NCBI GenBank assembly: GCA_011390885.1 | Contig: JAABRO010000033.1 | Span: forward strand, 123,092 to 187,091 | Direction of reading: 5' to 3' | From: Gemmatimonas sp. | GTDB lineage: Bacteria > Gemmatimonadota > Gemmatimonadetes > Gemmatimonadales > Gemmatimonadaceae | Length of the DNA stretch: 64,000 nucleotides | Shown here: positions 25,213-38,558 of the stretch, piece after piece | How positions within the stretch are numbered: position 1 is the first letter of the stretch | Layout: each line of letters starts with the position of its first letter | Notes under the pieces: model-generated | What the model saw: the letters and a program-made list of their open reading frames with translations, nothing else | Databases searched by the model: none | What the model was told of the DNA's origin: nothing | Made by a program: the position numbers and the translations under genes

Positions 25213-26520
25213 TCAGCGCGTGGCGGCGACCTTCTCCACCGCTTCCATCACGCGCAGCAGGTTGCCGCTCCAGATCTTCGCGATCTGCTCCTCGGTGTAG
25301 CCGCGGCGTACCATCTCGAGCGTCACGTTGAACGTCTCGCTCGCACTGCGCCACCCCTCCACGCCGCCGCCGCCGTCGAAGTCGGAGCTGATGCCGGCGT
25401 GGTCGATGCCGATGCGCTTGACCACGTAGTCGATGTGGTCCACGAAGTCGGACACCGTGGCCGCCGGATCGGCGGGATAGCGGCGGGCGGTGATGTCTTC
25501 CTGCTTCGCGAGGTACTCGTTGCGCCGCGCCTCGGGGAGCGCCTGGATGGCCGCGCTGATGTCGCGCTGGCTGCCGCCGTCGATGCCGAACTCGCGGCGC
25601 AGCGCGTCGATCGCCGCGGCACGCGCCGCCGTCTTTGCGGCGTCGCACTTCACGTAGCTGTTGAACGCGACGAGCTGCACCACGCCGCCGTTGGCCTTCA
25701 TGCCGTCGAGCTGCTCGTCGTCGAGGTTGCGGCTGTGATTGCAGATCGCACGCACCCCGGAGTGCGACGCGATGATCGGCGCCTTCGTGAGCTGCAGCGT
25801 CTGCATCATGCTCGCCTTGGACGGGTGCGAGATGTCGATCATGATGCCGACGCGGTTCATCTCGGCGATGACCTCGCGTCCGAGCGGGCTGAGGCCGTTG
25901 TGCAGCCACACATTGTCGCGCTCGCCGGTGTTGGAGTCGGAGAGCTGGCTGTGGCCGTTGTGCGCGAGCGACATGTAGCGACCACCGAGGTCGTAGAAGC
26001 GCTTCACGTTGGTGATGTCGGACCCCACCGGAAAGCCGTTCTCGATGCCGATGAAGATCACCTTGCGGCCGCTCGCGTAGATGGCGCGGGCTTCGGCGGC
26101 GGTGCGCGCGAGGCCGACGCGCGTGGGCGCGAGCGTGTCGGTGAGGCGGTGCACCGCCTCGAACTTCTCCATCGCCGACGCCTTGGCGCGCGCGAAGCCG
26201 TCCGGCGTGAGGTCGGGCGACTGGCCCACGTACACGATCAGGAACGCAGCGTCGAGGCCGCCCTCTTCCATCTTGGCGACGTCCACCTGCGTGCGCGGCA
26301 GCTTCTGCGCGTAGTTGGGACCGCTGGCGGCGAAGTTGGCCGGGCTGATGTCCACGTGCGTGTCGAGCGTCATCACGCGCTCGTGGATGGCGCGCGCGCG
26401 GGCGACCATCGCCGGATCGTCACCGGCGCGCGGCTGGGCGTGAAGCAGCGCCGGCGCCGTGAGCGCGAGGGCGAGCAGCGTGGCGCGAGGTGCGCGACGC
26501 GTGGACGGGCGAGGAAGCAT
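25213..26520 (-). CDS. membrane dipeptidase (renal dipeptidase family, M19), exported
   Basis: The product is 435 aa from ATG 26520, with a Sec signal (basic MLPRPSTRRAPR, then LLALALTAPALLHAQ). It is a binuclear-zinc dipeptidase of family M19. Visible ligand motifs are THVDIS (His55, Asp57), HPSK, SHSGVRAICNHSRNL and IGIDHAGISSDFDGG. Family members cleave dipeptides, including some with a D-residue at the C-terminal side, and act in the periplasm or on the surface. A TAGTCT hexamer at 26565-26570, overlapping the upstream kinase stop, may be its own promoter with a leader of about 40 nt. The gene is followed by a strong terminator. Confidence 0.92.
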   Translation of the reverse strand: MLPRPSTRRAPRATLLALALTAPALLHAQPRAGDDPAMVARARAIHERVMTLDTHVDISPANFAASGPNYAQKLPRTQVDVAKMEEGGLDAAFLIVYVGQSPDLTPDGFARAKASAMEKFEAVHRLTDTLAPTRVGLARTAAEARAIYASGRKVIFIGIENGFPVGSDITNVKRFYDLGGRYMSLAHNGHSQLSDSNTGERDNVWLHNGLSPLGREVIAEMNRVGIMIDISHPSKASMMQTLQLTKAPIIASHSGVRAICNHSRNLDDEQLDGMKANGGVVQLVAFNSYVKCDAAKTAARAAAIDALRREFGIDGGSQRDISAAIQALPEARRNEYLAKQEDITARRYPADPAATVSDFVDHIDYVVKRIGIDHAGISSDFDGGGGVEGWRSASETFNVTLEMVRRGYTEEQIAKIWSGNLLRVMEAVEKVAATR

Positions 26521-26567
26521 GGTCGGGCGGGCAGGAGGAAACGGCGAGCGACGGCGCTCGCTGTAGA

Positions 26568-29249
<2,682 letters not shown>

Positions 29250-29276
29250 AGGCGTGGTGTCCTCCCGGCCGCGCGA

Positions 29277-29801
29277 TCACGTGGCCGGCTCGCTGGCGTC
29301 GGCGAGCAGCGCGTGCAGGTAGGCGCGGGCGCGCACCCAGTCGCGTTCCACCGTGCGCAGCGACGTGCCGAGCGCCTCCGCAGTCTCCTCGGCCGACAAC
29401 CCGCCGAAGAACCGGCACTCCACGACCTGCACGAGGCGCGCATCGAGAGCGGCCAACTGGTCGAGCGCATCGTTGACGGCCAGAAACTCGGGAAGACGGG
29501 GATCGATGGCGTGGCGATCGGGGTCGAGGGTGATCGACGTGCGCCCCCCGCCGCGCTTGTCGGCGCTGCGCCGCCTCGCGTAATCCACGAGCACGTGGCG
29601 CATCACCTTGGAAGCCAAGGCGAAGAACTGCGCGCGGTCCCGCCATTGCCCGGCGTCGAGCGGCTTGAGCCGCAGGTACGCCTCGTGCACGAGGGCGGTG
29701 GTGTCGAGCGTGTGCCCCGCCTGCTCGTCGCGCAACCGCCGTCGGGCGAGGTCGCGCAACTCGTCGTAGACGAGCGGCAGGAGGTCATCGATCGAGGCCA
29801 T
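29277..29801 (-). CDS. ECF-type RNA polymerase sigma factor (kinase-linked group)
   Basis: The product is 174 aa from ATG 29801. Region 2 includes DELRDLARRRLRDE and ALVHEAYLRL, then FFALASKVMRHVLVDYARRR; region 4 ends with the helix-turn-helix LSAEETAEALGTSLRTVERDWVRARAYL. In region 2.2 the acidic DAED motif of canonical ECF factors is replaced by DTTA (residues 33-36), with threonines at 34 and 35. Kinase-controlled ECF factors such as EcfP of Vibrio lack the acidic motif and need threonine phosphorylation there. No anti-sigma gene is present; a Ser/Thr kinase follows after 27 bases. Control by that kinase is therefore likely. Confidence 0.92.
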   Translation of the reverse strand: MASIDDLLPLVYDELRDLARRRLRDEQAGHTLDTTALVHEAYLRLKPLDAGQWRDRAQFFALASKVMRHVLVDYARRRSADKRGGGRTSITLDPDRHAIDPRLPEFLAVNDALDQLAALDARLVQVVECRFFGGLSAEETAEALGTSLRTVERDWVRARAYLHALLADASEPAT

Positions 29802-29937
29802 GTCCGAAGATGTACGCGCGAGAGAGGACGGGGCAACACGCGCACCGACCCGGCGCGTGCGCCGCGCCATTCGCGCATCGATCCGCACATATTCCGGGAT
29901 CCCGCCACCTGCTCCTCCCTCGCCCTCGTCCGCGACG

Positions 29938-31332
29938 ATGCCTGTCCGCCTGCGTTCCCGCCTCGCGTCATCCCTGCCCTGCACGCACGTCCTTCGAGCC
30001 CTCGGCGCGGCCACCCTGCTGGCCCTCCTGTCGGCCTGCGCCGGCCGCACCGCGGCGACGTCGTCCGCGTCGCCGGTCCCGTCGACGGCGGAGCTGCTCG
30101 CCTGCTGCGGGGACGACGCGATGGGGGTGGGGCTGCGCATCGCTGCCGATTACCGCGAGCCCGCCATCACCACGCGCCGCTTCACGCACGAGCAGTACTG
30201 GAACGCCGTGCTGCCCGTGGTCACGCATGCGGGCTTCCGCGTGGAGGAGGTGGGACGGTCGCTGCACGGACGCCCGCTGCGCACGATCACGATCGGCACC
30301 GGGCGCGACACAGTGCTGCTCTGGTCGCAGATGCACGGCGACGAGTCCACGGCATCGATGGCGCTGGCGGACCTCTTCCGCTGGTTTGCGAACACCCGCG
30401 CCGAGGACCGCGACGACGCGCTGCGCGCGCGGATCATGCAGGGGCTCACGCTGGTGTTCCTGCCGATGCTCAACCCCGACGGCGCCGAGCGCTTCCAGCG
30501 CGAGAACGCGCTCGGCGTGGACATCAACCGGGACGCGCGCAACCTGGCCACGCCGGAGGCTCGCGCGCTCAAGGCCGTGCGCGACCGGCAGCGGCCGGCG
30601 TTCGGCTTCAACCTCCATGACCAGAACGCGCGCACGCGCGTGGGGCGCGACGGGGTGCAGGCGGCGATCGCGCTGCTGGCGCCGCCGCATGACGCCTCGC
30701 GCGAGTACAACGCCGTGCGATCGCGCGCGCGACTCGTGGCGGCGACCTTGGCGATGTCCTTCGGCACCGAGCTGCCGCAGCGCGTGGCGAAGTACGACGA
30801 CGGCTTCAACCCGCGCGCCTTCGGCGACCTCATGCAGCAGTGGGGCACGAGCACCGTGCTGATCGAGAGCGGTGCGCTGCCAGGCGACCCGGAGAAGCAG
30901 CGGCTGCGCGCGCTGCACGTGGGGGCGCTGCTGTCGGTGTTCGACGCGCTCGCCACCGGGGCGTATCGTGCCGCCGATCCGGCGTGGTACGAGTCGCTGC
31001 CGTTCAACACCGGCGGGGCCAGCGACCTGCTGATCACCGGCGGCCAGCTCGTGCTGCCGGGGCAGGCGCCGGCGCGCGTGGACCTCGCGGTGAACTTCGA
31101 CGACGCCGTGGCGCGCACGGGCGGACGTGTGCGCGAAGTGGGTGACCTGGCCGACGTGGTGGCGATCGACACGCTCGACGTGCGCGGACTGTTCCTGCAT
31201 CCGGCAGCGTCGGCGCTCGTGCGCGACGCCGCCGGAGCCGTGCTGCGGATCGGCGCTCCGGCGGTGTTCGACGTGCGGCGCGGCGCGCAGCCGGAGAGCC
31301 CGCTCGTGCGCACGATCGGCGCGGCGCCCTGA
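29938..31332 (+). CDS. M14-family zinc carboxypeptidase lipoprotein
   Basis: The product is 464 aa from ATG 29938. The signal peptide ends in lipobox LLSAC (Cys34), so it is a lipoprotein. The M14 zinc site is visible: HxxE in QMHGDEST, the substrate-arginine/proline region LPMLNPDGAERF, an asparagine/arginine motif DINRDARN, a His in NLHDQNAR, and a catalytic Glu in VLIESGALPGD. The C-terminal 100 residues form a separate beta-rich domain. It should trim C-terminal residues or a peptidoglycan-type peptide in the periplasm. It is divergent from the ECF sigma gene, with a 136-base gap. Confidence 0.87.
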   Translation: MPVRLRSRLASSLPCTHVLRALGAATLLALLSACAGRTAATSSASPVPSTAELLACCGDDAMGVGLRIAADYREPAITTRRFTHEQYWNAVLPVVTHAGFRVEEVGRSLHGRPLRTITIGTGRDTVLLWSQMHGDESTASMALADLFRWFANTRAEDRDDALRARIMQGLTLVFLPMLNPDGAERFQRENALGVDINRDARNLATPEARALKAVRDRQRPAFGFNLHDQNARTRVGRDGVQAAIALLAPPHDASREYNAVRSRARLVAATLAMSFGTELPQRVAKYDDGFNPRAFGDLMQQWGTSTVLIESGALPGDPEKQRLRALHVGALLSVFDALATGAYRAADPAWYESLPFNTGGASDLLITGGQLVLPGQAPARVDLAVNFDDAVARTGGRVREVGDLADVVAIDTLDVRGLFLHPAASALVRDAAGAVLRIGAPAVFDVRRGAQPESPLVRTIGAAP

Positions 31333-31384
31333 GCCTGCCAGTGTCGCGCCGTGCGGCGTGTGGCCGGCCGCGCTGCCGCCCGCG

Positions 31385-31798
31385 CTACGCGGGCAGGTCC
31401 TCGATGTCGGGGTTGCGCAGCAGCTGCATCGAGGCGCCCAGCGCGCGCCTCGGCAGTCGGCGCGCGCTGGTCACCCGGGGTGCGGTGCCGCACAGCCGAT
31501 CATAGTTGAGCCGCAGCAGCGCGACCACGGCGGGCACATCGTGCTCGCTGCGAATCGGGTGACTCACCCAGCCGCTCTCGGGGAGCAGGCGATGCGGCTG
31601 CGCGCGGCCTGCCGCGACGAGATCGCGTCGCATGCGCACGGGAAAGGGGAGTTCGGCGAGGTGGTCACCGTGCAGGTGGCCGAACTCGCGCTGCTGCACA
31701 CGAAACTCCACGCCACCGAAGCGGTGCGGATGCACGCGCACGCCGTCCCAGGTGGCCACGATGTCGCGAATGCGACGTCCGAGCGGTTGTGCTGCCAT
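31385..31798 (-). CDS. DUF5519 (luciferase-like) family protein
   Basis: The protein is 137 aa from ATG 31798, which has GGAG six bases upstream. The family core is clear: HPHRFGGVEFRVQQREFGHL, then FPVRMRRDLVAAGRA, PESGWVSHPIRSEHDV and ALLRLNYDR. Database names call this a luciferase domain, but no light-producing or enzymatic activity is established for the bacterial proteins. It is probably cytoplasmic. It is convergent with the M14 peptidase gene (52 bases apart) and divergent from the ThiO-like gene; the 257 bases between those starts hold no recognisable riboswitch. Confidence 0.8.
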   Translation of the reverse strand: MAAQPLGRRIRDIVATWDGVRVHPHRFGGVEFRVQQREFGHLHGDHLAELPFPVRMRRDLVAAGRAQPHRLLPESGWVSHPIRSEHDVPAVVALLRLNYDRLCGTAPRVTSARRLPRRALGASMQLLRNPDIEDLPA

Positions 31799-32055
31799 CG
31801 TCGGCTCCTGCCCCGCGGCAGTCGCGCGCATTCGGCATGAATGCGCGGTCGGCGGAGCGCGTCGCATCGTCGCGACCCCGAAGATCATGCAGCCCACGCG
31901 GCCGATGCGCCAGTACGTCGCGCGCGGTGCACACCAGCGACGCCGCGTCAATGCGAGTCAACGCTGCCCGGCCACGCTTCGTAGCACTCGCGTACGCTCC
32001 CGCCGTCGAGTCGTCCGACCGTCGCCGTGCACCGCCGCGGTCCAGCCCGTCGTGC

Positions 32056-33216
32056 ATGTCACTCTCCAGGTCCACCACACCCCACGTCGCCGTGCTCGGC
32101 GGCGGCATCGTCGGGTTGTCGATCGCGTGGTCGCTCGCGGCGCGCGGCTGCCGCGTCGACGTCGTCGACGTGGGACGGCACGCGCGACAGGGCGGACGTG
32201 ACAGCGCGTCGTGGGCGTCGGCCGGACTGCTCGCGGCCAACGTGAACGATGAGCCCGTCGACGATGCGATGCGGCGAATGTGCCTGCGCAGTCGCGACGC
32301 GTGGCCGGCGTTCGCCCAGCACCTCGAAGCGACGAGTGGCGTGCCGGTGGAGCTGCGCCGCGAGGGCACGCTCGTGGCGGCCCTCTCGCCGGCTGAGGTG
32401 ACGCGGCTCGAGCAGGCGTACGCGCGACACGACGCACTCGGCACGCCGCAATCGTGGCTCACGCGCGACGATGTCGCGCGCTGCGAGCCGGCGCTCGCGC
32501 ATTCGGCGCTCGCGGCGCGATACCTGCCCGACGATCACCAAGTGGACCCGCGCGCGGTGCTCGTGGCGCTGCGCGATGCGATCCGGATGCGTGGGGGCGT
32601 GATTCGCACGCTGCAGGCCGACAGCGTGCTGCTCGATCGCGAGCGGCCGTGCATGCGCGGTGACGGGTGGTACCTCGAGGCAGACTACCTCGTGCTCTCG
32701 GGCGGGGCGTGGACGCAGGAGTTGGCGGGCGTCCCGGAGGCGTGGCGGCCACCGGTGCGTCCCGTGAAGGGGCAGATGCTGGCGGTGGAGATGGCCGATG
32801 GCGGTTCGCTGCTGCAGCATGTCGTCTTCACGTCGCGCGGCTATCTGGTGCCGCGAGCGTCCGGTCGCGTGCTCGTGGGTGCCACCTCCGAGGAGTGCGG
32901 CTTCACGCCCGGCGTGACGGCGGGCGGCATGGCGTCGCTGCTCGACGCGGCGCGGGGCATCGTGCCCGCAATCGGGGGGGCGCGCGTGGTGGAAACGTGG
33001 TTCGGCTTCCGGCCTGCCACGGCGGACGGCCTGCCGATCATCGGGTGGCGCGACGAGCGCGTGCTCACGGCCACCGGCCACTTCCGCAACGGGATCCTGC
33101 TCGCGCCGGCGACGGCCGAGGCCATCGCCGAGGCGATTCTCGAGGGCGACCTGCCGGACTGGGTCCGGCCGTTCACCCCCGAGCGGTTCGACAGCGCCCT
33201 GCTGGCCGCGCGCTGA
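32056..33216 (+). CDS. thiO: FAD-dependent amine/amino-acid oxidase, glycine oxidase ThiO-like
   Basis: This 386-aa DAO-family flavoenzyme has the dinucleotide motif VLGGGIVGLSIAWSLAARG near its N-terminus. Other family marks are SWASAGLLAA, PVKGQML, GYLVPR.GRVLVGAT and the C-terminal ETWFGFRPATADGLPIIG, then TGHFRNGILLAP. This pattern fits ThiO, which oxidises glycine to the iminoacetate used for the thiazole of thiamine; D-amino-acid dehydrogenases are close alternatives. No thi genes or TPP riboswitch are near, so a more general amino-acid oxidase role is equally possible. It is convergent with glnN, 36 bases away. Confidence 0.8.
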   Translation: MSLSRSTTPHVAVLGGGIVGLSIAWSLAARGCRVDVVDVGRHARQGGRDSASWASAGLLAANVNDEPVDDAMRRMCLRSRDAWPAFAQHLEATSGVPVELRREGTLVAALSPAEVTRLEQAYARHDALGTPQSWLTRDDVARCEPALAHSALAARYLPDDHQVDPRAVLVALRDAIRMRGGVIRTLQADSVLLDRERPCMRGDGWYLEADYLVLSGGAWTQELAGVPEAWRPPVRPVKGQMLAVEMADGGSLLQHVVFTSRGYLVPRASGRVLVGATSEECGFTPGVTAGGMASLLDAARGIVPAIGGARVVETWFGFRPATADGLPIIGWRDERVLTATGHFRNGILLAPATAEAIAEAILEGDLPDWVRPFTPERFDSALLAAR

Positions 33217-33252
33217 CGCCGGACGGTCGGCGCCAGCGCGGGCCGGTCGTGA

Positions 33253-35481
<2,229 letters not shown>

Positions 35482-35731
35482 GACAGTCGGGCGGCGTGGA
35501 GGAAGGCAGCGGACGCTCGACCGGCAGAAAGCCCCGTTCGTTCATCGCGCGCTGCGTCGTGTGCAGAAAAGTACACGCGCAAGATCGCGTTTCAATCCTG
35601 GTTGTGCGAAAAGTGCGTGCGTTTCGTGCGTCAAATGCACCGTTTCCGTGACGGACCTGATAAACCGAGGGAAAAGCCCAAGAAAAACCGAAGAAATGAA
35701 GAAGGGCGAGGGCCTGTGTGGGAGGACTCGC

Positions 35732-36307
35732 TCACTCCGGCTGCGGTGGCCCGGCTTGCAGCGCGTCCGTCACGCGGATCACCTGCCGGTCGCTGCCGCC
35801 GAAGTAGAGCGCCACGGCGTTCGCCGACCGGAACAGCGTGACTCGTGTCTCCCACACCACCGTGGTGTCGCCGCGTGGCGCCGCGCGCGCCGAGTCGAGG
35901 GCGGCGATCGCCGCCTGCGCCCCGGCCTCGTCGTCGAAGAGCACCACCCGAATCGCCTGGCGCCCCAGTCGCCAAAGGAGTGCCGGCGCGTCGATGCCCG
36001 GAATGCGTACCGCGCTGTCCTCGCGCGCGGGGCGCAGTCCGGCGAGCTGCAGCCGCCGCTCCACGCTGCACGCGTGCCAGCGCCCATCGCGCGGACACGC
36101 CGCCAGGAGCGCCAGCACGCTGTCCACGCGCGCCTGCTCGGCCGAGTCGAGTGGGGGCGCCGAGTCGGCGGCGGCGACGCCTCGCGTCTCGCCGGTCACC
36201 GGGGCATCGTTCGGCGACGCGCCATTCGACGCGCCATCGTTCGAGGTGCAGCCGCCAGCGAGGGCGGCGGACAGCAGGATCAGGGAGGCGATGCGTGCGA
36301 CAGGCAT
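35732..36307 (-). CDS. lipoprotein, unknown function
   Basis: This 191-aa protein has a signal peptide (MPVARIASLILLSAALAGGC) with lipobox LAGGC. A Ser/Asn/Ala-rich linker follows, then a folded part with ALLWRLGRQAIRVVLFDDEAGAQAAIAALDSAR and a strand-rich end (TTVVWETRVTLFRSANAVALYFGG). The shape suggests a small alpha/beta domain, but I do not recognise the family. It is divergent from the CopD-like gene, with only 37 bases between the starts, so the two share a compact promoter region. The 250 bases before glnN lie on its downstream side. Confidence 0.7.
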   Translation of the reverse strand: MPVARIASLILLSAALAGGCTSNDGASNGASPNDAPVTGETRGVAAADSAPPLDSAEQARVDSVLALLAACPRDGRWHACSVERRLQLAGLRPAREDSAVRIPGIDAPALLWRLGRQAIRVVLFDDEAGAQAAIAALDSARAAPRGDTTVVWETRVTLFRSANAVALYFGGSDRQVIRVTDALQAGPPQPE

Positions 36308-36344
36308 GGGCAGCGGTGGCTGGGAATGACGGGAAACGACCGCG

Positions 36345-37166
36345 ATGACGGATCCGTGGCTTGCGATCGGCCGAGGAGTCCTGCTGGGCGGTGTGCTGCT
36401 GCTGGGCGGCGCGGCGACGGCCAGCTGGCTCGCGCCGGCGCGGGCGACCGCGCGTCCTGTGCGGCTCGCCGCGCTCCTGCTGCTCGCCGGGCTCGCCCTG
36501 CAGCTCCATGGTCAGCTTCGGGCCTTCGACGCGTTCGCGCCAGAGGCGGAGCCCCTCGCGGACACGCTCGCCCTGATTGCCGGCACCGACTGGGCGTCCC
36601 GCCGCGTCATCCTGCTCGTGCTCGCGGTCGGCGTGCTTGGAGCGTCGGTGCTGCGAGGGGCGTGGGCCGACCGGACGCTTCGGCTGCTGGCGGCCGCAGT
36701 GCTGCTGCTGCTCCCGTTGATGGGGCACGCGGCGGCGGTGGAGACGGGGCGCGGTCGTGCGTATGGGCTGGCGCTGGGGCACGCCGTGGCCGCGACCCTC
36801 TGGCTCGGCACGCTGCTGGTGCTGGCGCGTCCGTGGTGGCTCGGCGTGTCGGCGGTGCAGCGCGCCATCGGTCGCTATGGGCGCATGGCGCTGGTCGCGG
36901 CGCCCGCCGTGCTGCTCACCGGCGTGCTCACCGCCTGGCCGCGCGTGGGCGGACTGGACGGGCTGCTCGGCAGCGGGTACGGTCGACTGCTGCTGGCCAA
37001 GGTGGCGAGCGTGGGCGTGGTGCTGGCGCTCGGCGCCGTGCATCACCGCCGGCTGGTGCGCGGGGGTGGGGAGCCGGAGCGGTCGTCGCTGCTCGCGGAG
37101 CTCCTCATGGCGCTGGTGGTGCTTGCGCTCACCGGTTGGCTGGCCGAGTCGGCACCGGCGGCGTAG
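36345..37166 (+). CDS. copD: CopD-family copper/membrane protein
   Basis: This 273-aa integral membrane protein with eight predicted helices matches the CopD domain of copper-resistance/copper-uptake proteins. Conserved elements are the early WL..ARATARPVRL, LMGHAAAVE, the LGHAVAATLWLGTLLVLA helix with its His, and YGRMALVAAPAVLLTGVLTAW. Membrane histidines (HGQL, GHAAA, GHAVA, VHHRR) could bind copper or heme. Close to a PCu(A)C fusion gene and a cytochrome c gene, so a role in copper supply to the respiratory chain is plausible. Neither CopC nor CopA is present. Confidence 0.8.
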   Translation: MTDPWLAIGRGVLLGGVLLLGGAATASWLAPARATARPVRLAALLLLAGLALQLHGQLRAFDAFAPEAEPLADTLALIAGTDWASRRVILLVLAVGVLGASVLRGAWADRTLRLLAAAVLLLLPLMGHAAAVETGRGRAYGLALGHAVAATLWLGTLLVLARPWWLGVSAVQRAIGRYGRMALVAAPAVLLTGVLTAWPRVGGLDGLLGSGYGRLLLAKVASVGVVLALGAVHHRRLVRGGGEPERSSLLAELLMALVVLALTGWLAESAPAA

Positions 37167-37250
37167 ACGTCCGCGTGCCGCTCGAACGAGGCAAAGAAGG
37201 GTCGCTATCATCCACTGGCACCGCCTCCTGTCCTCAGCCCCCTTCGTCCG

Positions 37251-37700
37251 ATGCACCTGACCGCCCCCGACATCGTACCCGGCCTCGTCGTGCGGCTCGA
37301 CACGACCGTGCTGCGCGCGCGCGGCGACAGCCACACCAACGCCGTGGTGAGCGGGGAGGACGACCGGGCCGTGACGGGCACGCACGACTTCCTGCTCGTG
37401 GGCATCGATCGAGCGACGGGGCTCTGCACGGCCGTGCCCCTCTTCACGAAGGCCGCCGTGGGCAGCCAGCCGCTCGTCGAGGAGCGCAAGTCGGGACCGG
37501 CAGACGGTTGGTTGGGCACCGCGCTGTTCTTTTCGCGGTGGCAGCACTGGCGCATTCCCGCCGAGTCGCTGATCGCGGCCTCGGGGGCAGACCCGGCCGC
37601 CGCGGGCGACCGACGGCGCTACGCGGCGGGCGACGGGGCTACGCTCGACGACATCCGGGCGTGGGAGAGCCGCAACCGGGCGGCCTACCGTCGCGCCTGA
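37251..37700 (+). CDS. hypothetical protein
   Basis: This 149-aa protein starts MHLTAPDIVPGLVVRL and has no signal peptide or membrane segment. The first 100 residues look like a small beta-barrel (strands GLVVRLDTTVL, THDFLLVGID, LCTAVPLFT, GWLGTALFFSRWQHWRIP); the end is a charged helix with DDIRAWESRNRAAYRR. The overall look recalls small RNA- or toxin-type beta-barrels, but no family is recognised. It follows copD after 84 bases and ends 12 bases from the convergent PCu(A)C fusion gene. A hexamer TATCAT lies about 40 nt upstream. Confidence 0.65.
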   Translation: MHLTAPDIVPGLVVRLDTTVLRARGDSHTNAVVSGEDDRAVTGTHDFLLVGIDRATGLCTAVPLFTKAAVGSQPLVEERKSGPADGWLGTALFFSRWQHWRIPAESLIAASGADPAAAGDRRRYAAGDGATLDDIRAWESRNRAAYRRA

Positions 37701-37712
37701 CCGGACGTCGCC

Positions 37713-38558
37713 TCAGCGCGGTGCATCGGCCGCGCGGCGGCCCGTGGTGGCCACCGTCCGGCCGTCGAGCGCGCGCACGTCCACATTGAAATCCACCGAA
37801 CGGCCGTCCTCGAACGCGATGGTGAAGCGCACCTGCTCGCCGACGGTGAGGTCGCGGGTCAGCCCCTTGAGCATGAAGTGCTTGCCGCCGGGTGCCAGCA
37901 CGAGGGAGTCGCGCGCGGGCACGACGAGTGCGGCCTGCGGCTGCATGCCCACCATGCCGTCGTGCTGCATGGTCTCGTGCAGCTCGATGGTGTCGGCCAC
38001 GTCGCTGCGCGCCGCGACGAGACGCACGCTGTCAACGCCGGGGTTGTGCACGACGGCATACGCGCCGGTCACGGCCCCGGCGGTCCCGGTGCGCACCCAG
38101 GCGCCAGTCACGTACGGATCGGCTGGCACCGTCGCGGCGGCACCGGCGGCGTCGCCGCCGGATGCGCCGTCCCCCGAGGGTGCGCAGGCCGCCGTCGAGA
38201 GCGATCCGGCGACCACGGCGAGCAGTGCGGTCTTCTGCACGTTGCGGCGCAGCCAGCGGCTGATGAACAGCCCACCGCCCACCAGCAGCAGCACCGGGGC
38301 GAGAAACGCCACGGCCCCGAAGCCTTCCATGGTCGGGCTGCCCCGAATGCTCGGGCCGTAGTGCGCCACGAGCGATTCGGTGATCGCGCTGACCGGCTCG
38401 CCGTCGTTGAAGCGCACGGCGATGGCCTTGCGCAGCGAGTCGGCCTGCGGGCTCGGGCAGCTGGCGAGCGACAGCCCGGGACAGTACGGGCTCATCAGGT
38501 CGCGATAGAGGGCGCCGAGAGGCGCCGGAAGCGCGACGCCGATGATCGAATCTTGCAT
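37713..38558 (-). CDS. CcmH-like plus PCu(A)C copper-chaperone fusion protein
   Basis: The product is 281 aa. Residues 15-105 resemble the CcmH/NrfF cytochrome c maturation module: a Cys pair (YCPGLSLASC, Cys26 and Cys34), LRKAIAVRF, LVAHYG and one membrane helix at 82-101. Residues 145-255 form a PCu(A)C copper-chaperone domain with ligands His194, Met205, His227 and Met229 (LHETM; GGKHFML). Between them, residues 106-125 read like a complete lipoprotein signal (VQKTALLAVVAGSLSTAAC), and Val106 is a GTG codon (38243). The frame may thus yield one fused protein, or two from an internal start. The start overlaps the cytochrome c stop by one base. Confidence 0.8.
   Translation of the reverse strand: MQDSIIGVALPAPLGALYRDLMSPYCPGLSLASCPSPQADSLRKAIAVRFNDGEPVSAITESLVAHYGPSIRGSPTMEGFGAVAFLAPVLLLVGGGLFISRWLRRNVQKTALLAVVAGSLSTAACAPSGDGASGGDAAGAAATVPADPYVTGAWVRTGTAGAVTGAYAVVHNPGVDSVRLVAARSDVADTIELHETMQHDGMVGMQPQAALVVPARDSLVLAPGGKHFMLKGLTRDLTVGEQVRFTIAFEDGRSVDFNVDVRALDGRTVATTGRRAADAPR

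Noticed and set aside
31799..32055. TPP riboswitch before the ThiO-like gene
   Set aside because: The conserved CTGAGA and ACC...GATCTGG blocks are not found in these 257 bases.
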